Of a stretch of DNA of 64,000 nucleotides, positions 49,877 through 61,289 are shown one piece after another. Position 1 is the stretch's first letter, and each line of letters opens with the position of its first letter. Origin of the DNA: Rhynchonema sp. JSB1_4 (taxonomy: Eukaryota; Nematoda; Chromadorea; Monhysterida; Xyalidae); the NCBI GenBank assembly GCA_030248065.1, contig JASAMV010007765.1:1-64000 (forward strand), read 5' to 3'. The notes under the pieces are model-generated. The model saw only the letters and a list, made by a program, of their open reading frames with translations, did no database searches and was not told where the DNA came from. Position numbers and translations under genes: made by a program.

Positions 49877-50748
49877 TAAAGGGGGCCTTTCGCATTTCAA
49901 ACCCCCTTCAAAATTCGCATCTGTTTAGACAGCGGTCAATGCGTCATAGAAGTCAAACACACCGGAGGTCTAACGTTCAGCATGCGGCCAGGAGATGCCC
50001 TTCAAGAGGACCATCCGCGAACAAAATCAAATATGGACCAGCCCAATTTCTATAGTCCAACAACAGCTAATGCAGAATTTATGTCCACTGCGTTGCCTGA
50101 TCCGACAAGCACATAACGCGTGATGCAACATTATAAACACACCCACGCAGCCAGCCAACACACACAAGCTGACTGTCTGTCTGTGCTTGTAACGTTGCAT
50201 CACGCGTTATGCGCTTGGCGGATCAGGCAACGCAGTGGACATAAATTCTGCATTAGCTGTTGTTGGACTATACCTGCGCATGCAGGCAACTCGCCTGATG
50301 ACAAGGGCGGTCAAGGCGCAGAATGTTTCGCACGATATTTGCCCCTGCCTCACTATAGAATTTCGCTTTTCTTTTTATTTCGAATTGCAACGAATTGTTC
50401 ATGCGTGGCTGCTAAATGTTTCAAGGTCTGCTTGTCGCGCTGGAACAATTCGTTGAAGTTCGAAATATAAAGAAAAGCGAAATTCCATAGTTAGTGGTGT
50501 TGCACGTTTCATGCGAAACATTCATTCGCCTTGACACCTTTTTGATCAAGCAGTTGGCCTGAATGCGCAGGTATAAATTGGGCTGGTCCGCGGCACACTT
50601 TGTTCCCGGAAGTTCCTCTTGAAGTGCAAATCCTGATCGCATGCTGCAGATTGGGTTCTTGGTGTGTGAGAGTTTAATAACGCCCTGAACAATATTCAAA
50701 TGCGTGCAAAGTTTGACGGCGGTTTGAAATGCGAAAGGCCCCCTTTAA
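49877..50748. mobile_element. Foldback element with AAAGGGGGCCTTTCGCATTTC termini
   Basis: The left end AAAGGGGGCCTTTCGCATTT and right end AAATGCGAAAGGCCCCCTTT are inverted. Further pairs run inward (GGACCAGCCCAATTT / AAATTGGGCTGGTCC; CTATAGAATTTCGCTTTTCT / AAAAGCGAAATTCCATAG). A second element is nested in the left arm at 50055-50268. Confidence 0.82.
50055..50268. mobile_element. Nested MITE inserted at TA/TATA
   Basis: GTCCAACAACAGCTAATGCA at the left and TGCATTAGCTGTTGTTGGAC at the right; inverted repeats extend about 60-70 bp to GCGTGATGCAAC. The flanks are TATA on both sides. The opposite arm of the host foldback carries the empty site (TATA at about 50572-50575). Confidence 0.88.
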
Positions 50749-50887
50749 ACACGCTAAAGAGCGATTTTGACAGCTTCATCGTCATACTTTATACTCATGG
50801 TCCAAGCTCCCAAATACAAATACCAGCACACCGTGCACCCACCAAAACCACTGTCATGTCAAGAAAATTTTTTTTGCTATTTTGAGT

Positions 50888-51130
50888 TATAGTAAATTTC
50901 CAAATTCGCTGCCGCATAGTAAAGTACGCCCCATAGTTAATGTCAAGTTATAAACCCGAACGCTAACCATGCGCGGTTCTGAAACATTGCGCACAGCTGC
51001 CTGGCTGGCTGGCAAGCTGCGTGTGTGTTGGCTGTCCGAATGTTTCAGAAGTTGATTTTCGGGTTTAGAACCTGACATTAACTATGGGGCGTACTTTACT
51101 ATGCGACAGCGAATTTGGAAATTTACTATA
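50888..51130. mobile_element. Hairpin MITE, TATAGTAAATT family, copy 4
   Basis: Nearly identical to 20929-21171 over its full 243 bp, so one of the youngest copies. Ends TATAGTAAATTTCCAAATTC and GAATTTGGAAATTTACTATA. Confidence 0.9.
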
Positions 51131-51370
51131 CTATCCCAGGAAAATAGGCAAGGAAATTTCAGACATGAGCAATTTCCTTGTGTGAAATCATTATAAGCTC
51201 TCTAATAACCCTCCAAAGCATAATAATTCCCCCAAAGGCACGAATTTTGCGCTAAAATTGCAAGTTTTTGACGAAAAAAACAGTCGAAGTCGGTGTCGGA
51301 AAAATTTGAACTGTCGGTGTCGGTACTTTCCAAAAAAGCGTCGGTGTCGGTCCACATGACCGACGCCGAT

Positions 51371-51675
51371 CCCTAAAGCCAGGTACACTGACTGAACAGC
51401 CTCAATTTTTGCCTGAGATAGGCATTTCAGGCCTAAAATAGACATTTTTTGACATAAAATTGGTGATTTTCGGGTCAATGTTATCAAAAGTCGCCAACAT
51501 TCCCTTTTTATGCAGAATTTTGTCCAAAAAGGGGCAAAAATAGGTCAAATTTCGACCAAAAAATTACTATTTCCTGAATTTTTGGTCTTCCAGCTTCGCC
51601 CCAGGAGGTACACTAACCGCCGCTCCGAAAAAAAGGTAGGTGCACTAACCGCCTCGCCGGACCAGGAACTACATT
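51371..51675. repeat. Diverged copy of the CAGTGTAGTTCCTGG element
   Basis: Ends with GGACCAGGAACTACATTG and contains TTTTTGCCTGAGATAGGCAT, TCGGGTCAATGTTATCAAAA and CCTTTTTATGCAGAATTTTG, in the same order as 42641-43025. It is more diverged. The rest of 51131-52013 shows GTCGGTGTCGG short repeats but no gene. Confidence 0.7.
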
Positions 51676-52013
51676 GGCACGGCCACATACCGTACCAGTG
51701 AGGGGCAGATACTGTACCTTTTGTAGTGGTGACGGTGAAGTGAGTGGGTTACCCCCTCCCCCCAGCTGCAGTACAGCGAGTTGCGAGACGTGCAAAAATG
51801 ATATATCACATCTATCGAACGAATATCACGATAACCAATAGCTTAAGTACTGCGAATTTTCGGGACATGACGAAATCTGTATCGCTAACGAATATGTATA
51901 TCGCTATAGCAAATACGATTATAACGAATAGTGACCACTCAAAAAGCAAGTAAGTAAATGTAATTAATAACTAACATCTCAAAATTTCTTGTTCAGCCTT
52001 CAGAAAAAAGAAA

Positions 52014-55000
52014 ATGCCCGAAATCAAGGTGGTAACGTTGGGTGCTGGACAAGATGTGGGCCGCAGTTGTGTGCTCGTGTCGATTGGTGGACGAAATGTG
52101 ATGCTCGATTGTGGCATGCACGCTGGATTTCAGGTTTAATTTGGGTTTGCTCAACAATTAAGTGCGAACAATGCCGTCAGTTCCCCAGTCCAGCTCCATC
52201 GCAGGATCATCGCAAATTCCCCGACTTTTCCTATTTGACAAGTGCCGCTGGTGAAGTCGGTCAAACCGTGGACCAGTACCTGACATGCATCATCATCAGT
52301 CACTTTCATTTGGACCATTGTGCTGCCTTGCCGCACCTCACCGAAATCATCGGTTACAGCGGACCTGTTTATATGACGTATCCGACCAAGGCCATCTGTC
52401 CGGTGTTGCTGGTTGGTTTGACTCCCGATCGTTACCAGGAAGTGTAAAATGAAACAAAATTCCATTCCAGGAAGACTACCGTCGCGTTCAGTTGGCGTAC
52501 CGCAAAGACATCGGTATCTACACGTCCGAACATATCCAGTCGTGTATGCGAAAAGTCGTTGCTGTTGGATTGCACGAAAACATTAAGGTATGTGCTTTTA
52601 AATTTGTGGAAATGGAAAGACCTTGCTTATTTCAAAATTCTATTCGTGCAGGTTGACGACATGATGACGATTCGTGCGTTCTACGCTGGTCACGTGCTCG
52701 GTGCGGCCATGTTCGAAGTGCGCGTTGGCGGCGAGTCAATTGTGTACACCGGCGATTACAACACAACGCCTGATAGACATTTAGGTACGCTCGTCATTCA
52801 ATTCTTGTAGATTCCGAATTTTAGCTCACGCAATAAACGTTTCAGGTGCCGCTCAGATTCTGCCGGGACTCAAGCCCGATCTGCTCATCACCGAGACCAC
52901 CTACGCGACCACGATTCGCGATTCGAAACGCGCCCGCGAACGGGATTTCCTAAAGAAAGTGCACGATTGTGTCGATAAGGGCGGCAAGGTGCGCTGTATC
53001 TTGGGATCTTTTTTTCACCAAAATTTCCCAACAGTTGCAACCCCCAATTTTATTTCAGGTGCTGATCCCAGTGTTTGCGTTGGGCCGAGCGCAGGAGCTC
53101 TGCATTCTGATCGAGTCCTACTGGGAGCGAATGGATCTGAAAGTGCCCATCTATTTCTCGGCCGGCTTGGCGGAAAAAGCCAATAGCTACTATAAATTGT
53201 TTATCAATTGGACGAACGAAAAGATCAAACGCACATTTGTGCATCGCAACATGTTCGAATTCAAACACATCAAACCATTCGATGCGATCACCATGGCTGA
53301 CGAACCGGGACCGCTTGTGTTGTTCGCAACGCCCGGTTGGGTTGGATTTGTTATTGTGATACCACGAATTGGACTATTTTTTGCTTGTAGCTTAGCTTGC
53401 GTTGTCTGATTTGAACTCAAGATTTTCAGGCATGTTGCACGGTGGTCAGTCACTAAAAATGTTCAAACAATGGGCACCGGACCCGAACAATCTGATCATT
53501 ATGCCTGGTTATTGTGTCGCTGGCACGCCAGGACATGCAGTCATCAATGTAGGTCGATTACTGACATTCTGTTGGTGCCAAATACAAGTTGAATCCGGCA
53601 ATAAATTTACAGGGTGCTCGCAAAGTGACGATCGAAGGCAAACTGGTCGAAGTGAATCTCGGTGTCGAATATATGTCGTTCAGTGCACATGCGGATGCTA
53701 AAGGTGACTGATTAATGTTTCCGTGACGAAAAACATTTTGTTCTTCGGATGTATGTTTTTCGGATAAATATGCAAGTGCAGAATGGCCTACTAAAAGTGG
53801 CTTCATTTGTGTTTGATGCAGTTTTTGCCCCTGACCACTTCAGCGTTGAATTCCATCTCAGGTATCATGCAACTGATTCGTGACACACAGCCTCGTCACG
53901 TCATGTTTGTGCACGGGGAGAAAAGCAAGATGGAGTTTCTGAAGGAGAAAGTTGAATCGGTTGGTGCTGCTGCGTTGTGCTCGTTCATGACGTCACACTC
54001 GCCACATTTTGTTTTCTGAATGTGCTTTTACAACATCAAAATGTAACACAGGAGTTTGGCCTGCCGATCTACATGCCAGCCAACGGCGAGACTATCTCAG
54101 TGCAGTCGGTGCTGGACATGACATTGCAGGTCGGCGTTGTGTTTGTTTCTCAAACGCCGCCAAATCCGGAAATTATGGTTCTGCGTGACGGCAACATTTT
54201 AGCAAATGACTGCCATTTGACAGCGAAGACAATGCTGCATGCAGGTGCCCCGTTCGTTGATCGAGCACAGCGTCGCCATGGACCCGACACCAGCCAAGCG
54301 GAAGTGTCCGTTCGACGCGTATGTGGCGATGAATGATGCTGTACTCGAACCGGACAGCCTAAAGGTCGAAGCCTGCAATTTTTAAGGTGGACTTCACAAT
54401 GCATGCGCGTTCGCACGTAGTGTTGAAGTTAGTCAGGTTGACGCGCATGCGTTGTGAATTCGGCCTAACTCTGAGCCAAATGTACAAACAACGGGTGTTT
54501 GCGTTACTTATGTAAAATATGATAAGGACACAGGGACACCGATGAGGTCGAGTGCCTGATCTATGACGAAAGGTAGACAACTTTGTCCTTTGTTTTATAC
54601 TTTAGGTGATCTCGGCCGCTGATGTTGCACGCGAAATGAATGTACCGCTGCACACCGTAAAATTCACGTCAAACGTTGCGTTCAAACGCCCCAAGAGTGA
54701 AGCAGATATTGGTTTGTGTTGAAGTTGATTGTCTCGTGCTACGGTTATATCCTTACAGCCGTTTCTGCTCCATTCAGCAGACCTGTTTTAAAAGCCTTTT
54801 CCTGAGAGCGGTTCAGATTTTGAAAAGATTATACCTGAATTTTTGCATCATTAACCACAACTGTTTTAGCGCAATTCTGGTGGTCGACAGTGGACAACGT
54901 TGCCGACCATCTACAAGCGATCGAGCACCCCATAACGGACACAAGTGTGCAATTCGGTGCCGATGTGCGCATGCAGCTGCATCTGGTGCATCCCAAATCA

Positions 55001-55132
55001 GACAACTCGAAGTCTAAGTCTGGACAGTTATCAGAATCAGATACTGTCAACGTGACGCTGACCTGGTTGTGGGAGGAGGATGAACTCGCTGGCAGAATAT
55101 TGGAGAAATTGACGAAATTGGCTGCTCGGTGA
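52014..55132 (+). CDS. ints-11: Integrator complex subunit 11 (RNA endonuclease)
   Basis: Thirteen exons with fully consistent phases: 52014-52133, 52205-52411, 52471-52587, 52652-52784, 52846-52988, 53059-53335, 53430-53548, 53613-53703, 53862-53959, 54052-54129, 54245-54364, 54606-54711, 54870-55132 (TGA); 623 residues, close to the 600 of human INTS11. INTS11 is the metallo-beta-lactamase/beta-CASP nuclease of the Integrator, cutting nascent snRNA and other Pol II transcripts in the nucleus. Marks: [13 protein letters not shown], zinc motif HFHLDH (residues 73-78), [23 protein letters not shown], then beta-CASP blocks [43 protein letters not shown] and [12 protein letters not shown], ending YMPANGET. 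The C-terminal [13 protein letters not shown] part fits the domain that binds INTS9. Acceptor-like sites (TTCTTGTTCAG, CCTTCAG) lie 10-20 bases upstream of the ATG. Exon 9 has KVES where KVEQ-type sequence is usual. Confidence 0.93.
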
Positions 55133-55953
55133 TCAAGCAACTGTGATCTTGAGCTATATTTCTCTTGTGTCGTATGCACGGCAGTGTGTTTATCAAACCA
55201 TCATGGTGGACCATGCGTTCTGTGTTTGCAACGCACCGTCACACAACCTAGTAAATTCTTGTTACCTGTTATTGCTTGTTCCTGGTTACTTCGTTCCTGT
55301 TGATCTGAACTGTTGTTGTGTTATATAGACAACAATACAAACTGTCAATTCATTTGTGTCGCGTACCGGATAAAACGGGTCGTCACCATCGCAAACATTG
55401 GGCTTATACACTATGTCGAAATATAATCAACAGACTATACCAAGTTACCTGGATTTCCACTTACAGAACAGTTGCACACACAAAAGTTTTATCATATTCT
55501 TTCACGCATACACAAACATGCATGCAACCTGCGGACATCAGTAACCAAATTGTCAAGAGTGACCTTGATTCATTTTCTTTCGCCAGATCTCTGTCCCACC
55601 ACGACTTGTTGTAAAGTGGGTCACACAACACTCGGCCGTGTGTGGCTGTCTAGAATTCGGTCTTCAGTTGGTCACATCAGTTTTGTTTCTGTTGATGGGC
55701 AAGAATAGCAACGGTTGTCGTTGCAGGAATTGTTACTGGAATCACTTCGGCTTTGCAATACTTAGTTGGCGTATTCCTAAAATCAGATTCCCGCACATAT
55801 GTATGCACTTCGCTCTCGGATTACATACAATTCAGGATGTCAATCATTTCGTCAGCAAGCTGTTTTTGATTGACATCCTGAATGTGACTGCTCACCTTTC
55901 AACAACTAACCCCCCAGAACTCAGCACCTTTCAGAGACCCCGTCGCCCCAACC
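55133..55953. other. Intergenic between INTS11 and collagen
   Basis: No gene seen. Holds the INTS11 3' UTR and the collagen promoter. A perfect hairpin at 55830-55883 is annotated separately. Acceptor-like CCCCCCAG and CCTTTCAG precede the collagen ATG by about 20-40 bases and could be trans-splice sites. Confidence 0.5.
55830..55883. repeat. Perfect 17-bp inverted repeat (hairpin) upstream of collagen
   Basis: ATTCAGGATGTCAATCA at 55830-55846 is exactly complementary to TGATTGACATCCTGAAT at 55867-55883, with a 20-base loop. It lies 71 bases upstream of the collagen start codon. It could be a transcription-factor palindrome, a UTR structure or a small hairpin RNA. Confidence 0.8.
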
Positions 55954-57732
55954 ATGGACCAGAATCGCAAAGGTGCCCTGGTGGCCGTGTGCATGAGCAC
56001 GCTCACCATTACAGTGTTGGCCATCGCACTGCCGTTGTTGTACGCCAAGATCAGCAATGCAACTGACCGTGTCGCGTACAGAATGGCTAAGTTCCAGGTT
56101 AGAAAACACTTCACGTTTGTAAAAAGTAGCGGAGGAACTTCTGATTACAGTATCGATGTTTTGTTAATTCAGGCCACATCCGATGCCGTTTGGGAGCGAA
56201 TTCGTGATGCTGAACAAGACAACGGCCGTGCTAAACGTTCCGGTGCTGATCTCCCCTGATCTGAATGTCAATTCTCATTCCCAAATTTATTCGATGTCAA
56301 TGTATCCTTGTTGTTTCAGGTTACGGTCAAGCCGACCCATTGCCGGTGTGCACATCGTGTGTGAAACTCACCTGTCCGCCTGGACCACCCGGACCACCGG
56401 GCGTTAGTTGGAAATACAAATAGACATGTCTTGCGAAATAATTGTCTCCAAAAACTGTTATCCTTCTGTCAGGTCGCCGGTGAGCCGGGTCACGTGGGTC
56501 TGAAAGGTCGTCCCGGCAAACCTGGTTTGGACGGTCTTGATATTCCACTTGAGCAGGAGCCATCCTATCCGTGGTCAGTTGGAAATTTGTGTCATTTTTT
56601 AGTTTGATAATTTGTCAGTCATCGTTGAGTTGAGTGCACCCTTCGTACTTTTTGGAGTCGGGTTGTGCACGACGGCATCGTCATTATGCATTATGATGGT
56701 CACGTGACCGAGGGCCCTTTCTTGCAGCGTGATCTGTCCGGCCGGACCTCCAGGCCAACGTGGACCACAGGGTGAGCCCGGCATGGAAGGTCGTGGTGGT
56801 GAACCCGGCCACCCTGGTCTACCAGGCAAACCCGGAAAATCGGGTGATTATGGTGATCCGGGTGCACCGGGTGAACCTGGCAACAATGGGGACTCGGGGC
56901 CAAAGGGACAGCCTGGTGACGACGCAATCGGTGGTAAGGGCATAAAAGGACCGTCGGGACCACCTGGACCACGGGGTTAGTCTAGTTACGTGCCTATATA
57001 CGCAAGACGTTTGCTTCCAGATTTTGCTTTCTCACTTCTCAAGAATGTCTCCTACATAAGGTTGACAACACAGGACCCCGCGGCCAACCGGGACCAAACG
57101 GTCTGCCATCAGTCAACGCCGGACAAACAGGACCGATCGGAGATCAGGGACCACCTGGACCACCCGGAAAGGTGCACCATTGTTGTGCTTGGCAAGCGAT
57201 TGAAATGAAATCTTATTATTTGCACATAGTATTTGCAATTTAATCACGTTAAAACACCTCTGAGTAATAAAGGCAAGTTTGCCAAATTTATAAATTACAA
57301 AAAAGTGCGACCAGTGCACCACATGGGCTATCTGACGGGCAAAAAATTGGGAGGTCAAAATTTTTTCTGGGCACTTCTGGTGAAAATTACCTCCCCAGGC
57401 TCTTAAAAATCAAAAGTGTTCCATAATTGATTTAGCGCGGCGTACCCGGCCCACAAGGTCCGAAAGGCCCGCCCGGTGAAGTTGGCAGTCCTGCTGGTTA
57501 CTGTCCGTCGAGCTGCGGAGTGCAGGTAGGTCCAGCTAGCTGATGTTATACCGTTCCGTTTCAGTCAAAATTCAACAATCATAAAAGTGCATGAATATCA
57601 CAGGAAATTATCGCGCCGAATCTGGGTGATCTGGCTCGCGCTCACAGCTACGGACACAACCAGCCTCAACGCATTTTCCGTGGATTCGCACAGGCGATGG
57701 CCGACAGACCACGTGGAGGTGGTGGATACTGA
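55954..57732 (+). CDS. Nematode cuticle collagen
   Basis: Exons 55954-56097, 56173-56242, 56320-56402, 56473-56573, 56728-56975, 57074-57171, 57436-57525, 57604-57732 (TGA) join in phase to 320 residues. The N-terminus has the cuticle-collagen membrane anchor ([19 protein letters not shown]), then the conserved juxtamembrane region (VWERIRDAE) and the subtilisin-like cleavage site GRAKRS. Cysteine clusters ([22 protein letters not shown]) frame a short Gly-X-Y block, followed by the main interrupted Gly-X-Y region and the C-terminal cysteines YCPSSCGVQ. The non-collagenous tail ends GGGGY. Such collagens are trimerised, secreted and Cys-cross-linked in the cuticle. There are more introns than in typical C. 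elegans collagens. Confidence 0.95.
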
Positions 57733-58030
57733 AGCGATACGTAGCGTGTGATTTATATTTTTTATAATAATGCAAAAATGAGCATAAATTTAGATTACAA
57801 TGTGACGTACACTGTACGGTACATATACCTTCACTGATCTTGTATTTGAAGTATAGCATAAACACATAAGCTGTGTATTGCCATTGTAAAACTTTCAATC
57901 TTCAGGGATGCCAAACACCACTCCAGTTACAATAATGTTCCCTATTCATGAAATATCGAGAAAAGCATTTTCACAGTAAAAAGCGAATCGATAATGTATG
58001 CGAGGTCATTGGTGATAAACATGAAAAATA
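57733..58030. other. Intergenic between convergent collagen and GPCR genes
   Basis: A/T-rich, about 300 bp, holding both 3' UTRs. Nothing else seen. Confidence 0.5.
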
Positions 58031-61000
58031 TCACAACTGATAGATGTTCTCGGTCCAGGACAACGACTTCTGGTCAACTTTTCTCATTGTCGTCGTCGTG
58101 GGCCGAGTTGAGGTCTGACATCCGTTCACTTGATTCAACATCACCACTGTGCCTGCAGTCCTGGTCTGAGTCTGTCCGCCATCCGGCATCCTCCCGTTCA
58201 ACAACGGCGCGTCCAGCCTCAGACTGGGAGTGATCTCATCCTCATTTTGTGGTTCACGATCAATCGCACTGGGCGTGAGTCTGGTCATGACATTATGGGC
58301 ATGTGACGGTTTGTTACAACAACAACACGAAGGTAGTAGGGCGTAGAGAGCGTCGATCAGTGCTTGTCGCATCACGTGATTCGATGTGACGTAAATCGGC
58401 AGTCGACTGGCGCAGCCGGCAATCGCGAGAATGCTCACCTGTGTGCGTTGCAAGGGTTTGCGGTGGATGTGCTCCACACAGCCTAGCCGTCAGCCTGACG
58501 GTAGCCATTGCAACGATTCATGGGTTTGCAGACATAAGTGATGCGTTTCGCACCATAAAACCTGTTCATTTGTCCATTGGAAGCCAATACGGCCACCCGG
58601 ACTCGGTGCAACGCTCGACCACGAAAACAGGTTGTGGTGCAATTCGCGTTAGATTAGGAAGAAAGCTCCTAAAACAACAGCCACTAACCACATCGGCCGA
58701 ATAAGTGTAGAAGCTGTTGTATTCCGTCTCCAATGACTTGGTATCAACGTATTCCCAACAGGTGATGAACACATTGAGTGCGTTGGTGATTAAATACACG
58801 AACACAACGATCATCAATGTTCGTGTGGCGCTACGCATTGACGTCTGAAACATTAACAAGGCGGGTTATGGCAGCGTAACGCTTCGCAGAAAAGATCCAA
58901 AACAAGTTGCTGGTCTGCGTTGAAAGACTAGTTATAGCTGAAAGAAGCTAGGTATATCTCCGGCATGAGTTATCGGAAGGACAATTGTGCATTTGTCCCA
59001 GATGGGAAGGTTTGTGCTGTCAGACGCCCCGAATTCTAAATGTGCGCGCTGGGCAAACGAGCCAGACATATGTCAAATGTGCATACCCAGTTAGTTGTGA
59101 TTATATGAACGAAGGAATACAGACAGACAATACGGCACCAAACAAGTCAAGGAGGCATGGCACACAACATGAATCGGTTGCTCGGTGGGAGACAATGCGA
59201 GAGTGCGTCTTACATGGTCTGATTTGGTGATGGTTCAATCAGAGACGCTTACCTGTCGTTGGGCTGTAACTGACTGCGAATCTTCACTGTCAGCCTACAA
59301 ATATAAACACAGTAAAAAGTCAGTAGCAAAATTAAACGAGCTGAACTGAAATGATGGTAACCCACGAACGCAAGAACACCAAAAACAGCCTGGCTGGCTG
59401 AAGCACACAATAAAAAAGGCAAAAAGCCATGCCAAAGCAGTTCGTCAAAAAGTGACCCTCATAGCAATGGCATTTCGATATGATGTGCCCTCTTGTTTTC
59501 ATTTCCCGTAAAAGAATAAAGCTGTGGGGCACGAGAAAAGCATTCCATCTGCCTGCGCACACTTGGGGACCCCGGTCATCGAAGCCGAGTCAGATCTAGG
59601 GTGGGGCAAGCAAGATGGTTGAAGTGCTGCATGAGAATCAATGGCAAAGTGACCTGTGGTTCTCCAGTCTTCCTGATCGATCTGATCATGCGCGTGAGCA
59701 TCTGCTGTCGACGCACAAAGTACACAATCAAGGTGTTGAGCACGCACAACAGAATGAACGGCACGAACACACACACAATTGTGCGACCGTAGAACTTGAA
59801 GAGCACATTGTAGACGTAGTTGCCAAGCAGCTGCATGTTCGCGTCCGGGTAATATTCGGTGTGACCGGTACAGTTCTGATCCAGTACCAGCTGCAAAGCA
59901 TGCCGAAAAGTGATCGTTTACCGACTGCGTTTGCACAACTATAGTGATGATATTTTACATACCTGTGAGCGTATTGGATGACTTTCTTCATGTGACTATT
60001 TTGTGTGTGAACAGACAAGGACTTAGTGCACCTACCATCTGCGGAAGCAGGTCGAAACATCACATAAGATAACAAAATGTGAATTGGACTGTATTTTGAG
60101 ATCGCCCCCACCAAACGGGTACCTGAAATTCGATGAGACAAGTGCCCTTCATGACGAGTCCAATGGCGGTGGCAGCGACCACCAGTGCAACACGATGCTT
60201 CAGTGTGAACGGGTTGACACGCACGGTGTTCACGAAACGCTCGAATGTTGCCGCCAGAATCAGATACGCACCGACAACTGAACTGACGTGCGACAACATG
60301 AAGACGGCACGGAAATGCAGCCACCAGAAACTGCAAACACAGTTGTTCGGTGATGTTTCGTATGTGAAACTACAGAGCTGTATATGGGCTGTGTTGGGCT
60401 TCGGCTTTGTTTTACACAAGCTAACGCCAGCAGATAGAGCAACTACAGTCAACCAAAATGTAAATTGTCCCAAAAACATCTGTTAGCCCAAGCCCCTGCT
60501 TTTGAAAGACCGTTGTTACGCCCCCCTCCGCGGTACATTCTCTCTCCATCAGATGAAAATCAGTCAAATCTAACCGATGCAGCCACAAAGCCAGCCAGCT
60601 GTCTTCCCCATGATCGCGATACAAGTGCAACAACAATTGATAGCTGCTGTGCAACAGAATGTAGGACAACGCCACAAACATATCGAATGGGGCCAGAATC
60701 ATGTAGTAGAGAAAGGATGACTTTCGATGACGAGGGTCACGAACTAATGCGAAGAACACCTGAAATACTCCCTGATTGGCAAGGTGTGCGGTATTGATAA
60801 CAAGGATGAGTTATTGTGCCTACATTTGAAGTTATGGTCCATGGTGTCTCATCGTCTTCCGCTACTTCTGGAGCCCAAGCATCTGTACGCGCTAGGTTCA
60901 AGCCCAAATTAGTCGGGCCCGAACATCCGGGACCACGTGCAGAGGTCGGCGAACGAGACCATTGGTTTGTTTCGTATGATGATAACTACTAATCTCTGTC

Positions 61001-61289
61001 ACACCGTTCGGGCTGCCTTGCCAAAAGACGTTACCCTGATTCATAAAGACAACATTGGCGCCCCTCGACGTACCCATGCATTTTCGACGATGCTGATCAT
61101 TGAGAAGATTGCGCCAAATACAACGACCATCCAAAATCGATATCCCGTGTCATCCAAATCACTGGTGCTGAAACTGCACGGTTCGTATTCATAATCGCCG
61201 TAGTCAACGTCTGCATCCGACTCAAGTTCGTAATCGGGCATAATTGTCGACTTGGTGATCTGGCTTGTCGATTCTTCTTGGTCGAGCAT
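58031..61289 (-). CDS. Class-A (rhodopsin-like) GPCR, peptide-receptor type
   Basis: Seven exons in consistent phase: 61289-61074, 60759-60575, 60330-60123, 59890-59654, 59294-59253, 58844-58689, 58438-58031; 483 residues. An acidic Tyr-rich N-terminus (VDYGDYEYEPC) leads to TM1 (FWMVVVFGAIFSMISIVEN). TM2 contains YMILAPFDMFVALSYILL. TM3 ends in FERFV (about residue 164), an E-R-F variant of the DRY motif. TM4, TM5 (VCVFVPFILLCVLNTLIVYF), TM6 (TLMIVVFVYLITNALNVF) and TM7 (ILAIAGCASRLPIY) follow; RLPIY replaces NPxxY. A 14-residue exon (59294-59253) inserts ADSEDSQSVTAQRQ in the third intracellular loop and might be alternatively spliced. The tail has CCCCN, likely palmitoylated. It resembles nematode FMRFamide-like peptide receptors; the ligand is unknown. 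Confidence 0.85.

Noticed and set aside
56599..56972. Pro/Gly-rich frames antisense to the collagen gene
   Set aside because: Mirror of the Gly-X-Y codons; the sense strand has coherent exons and the collagen N-terminal domain.
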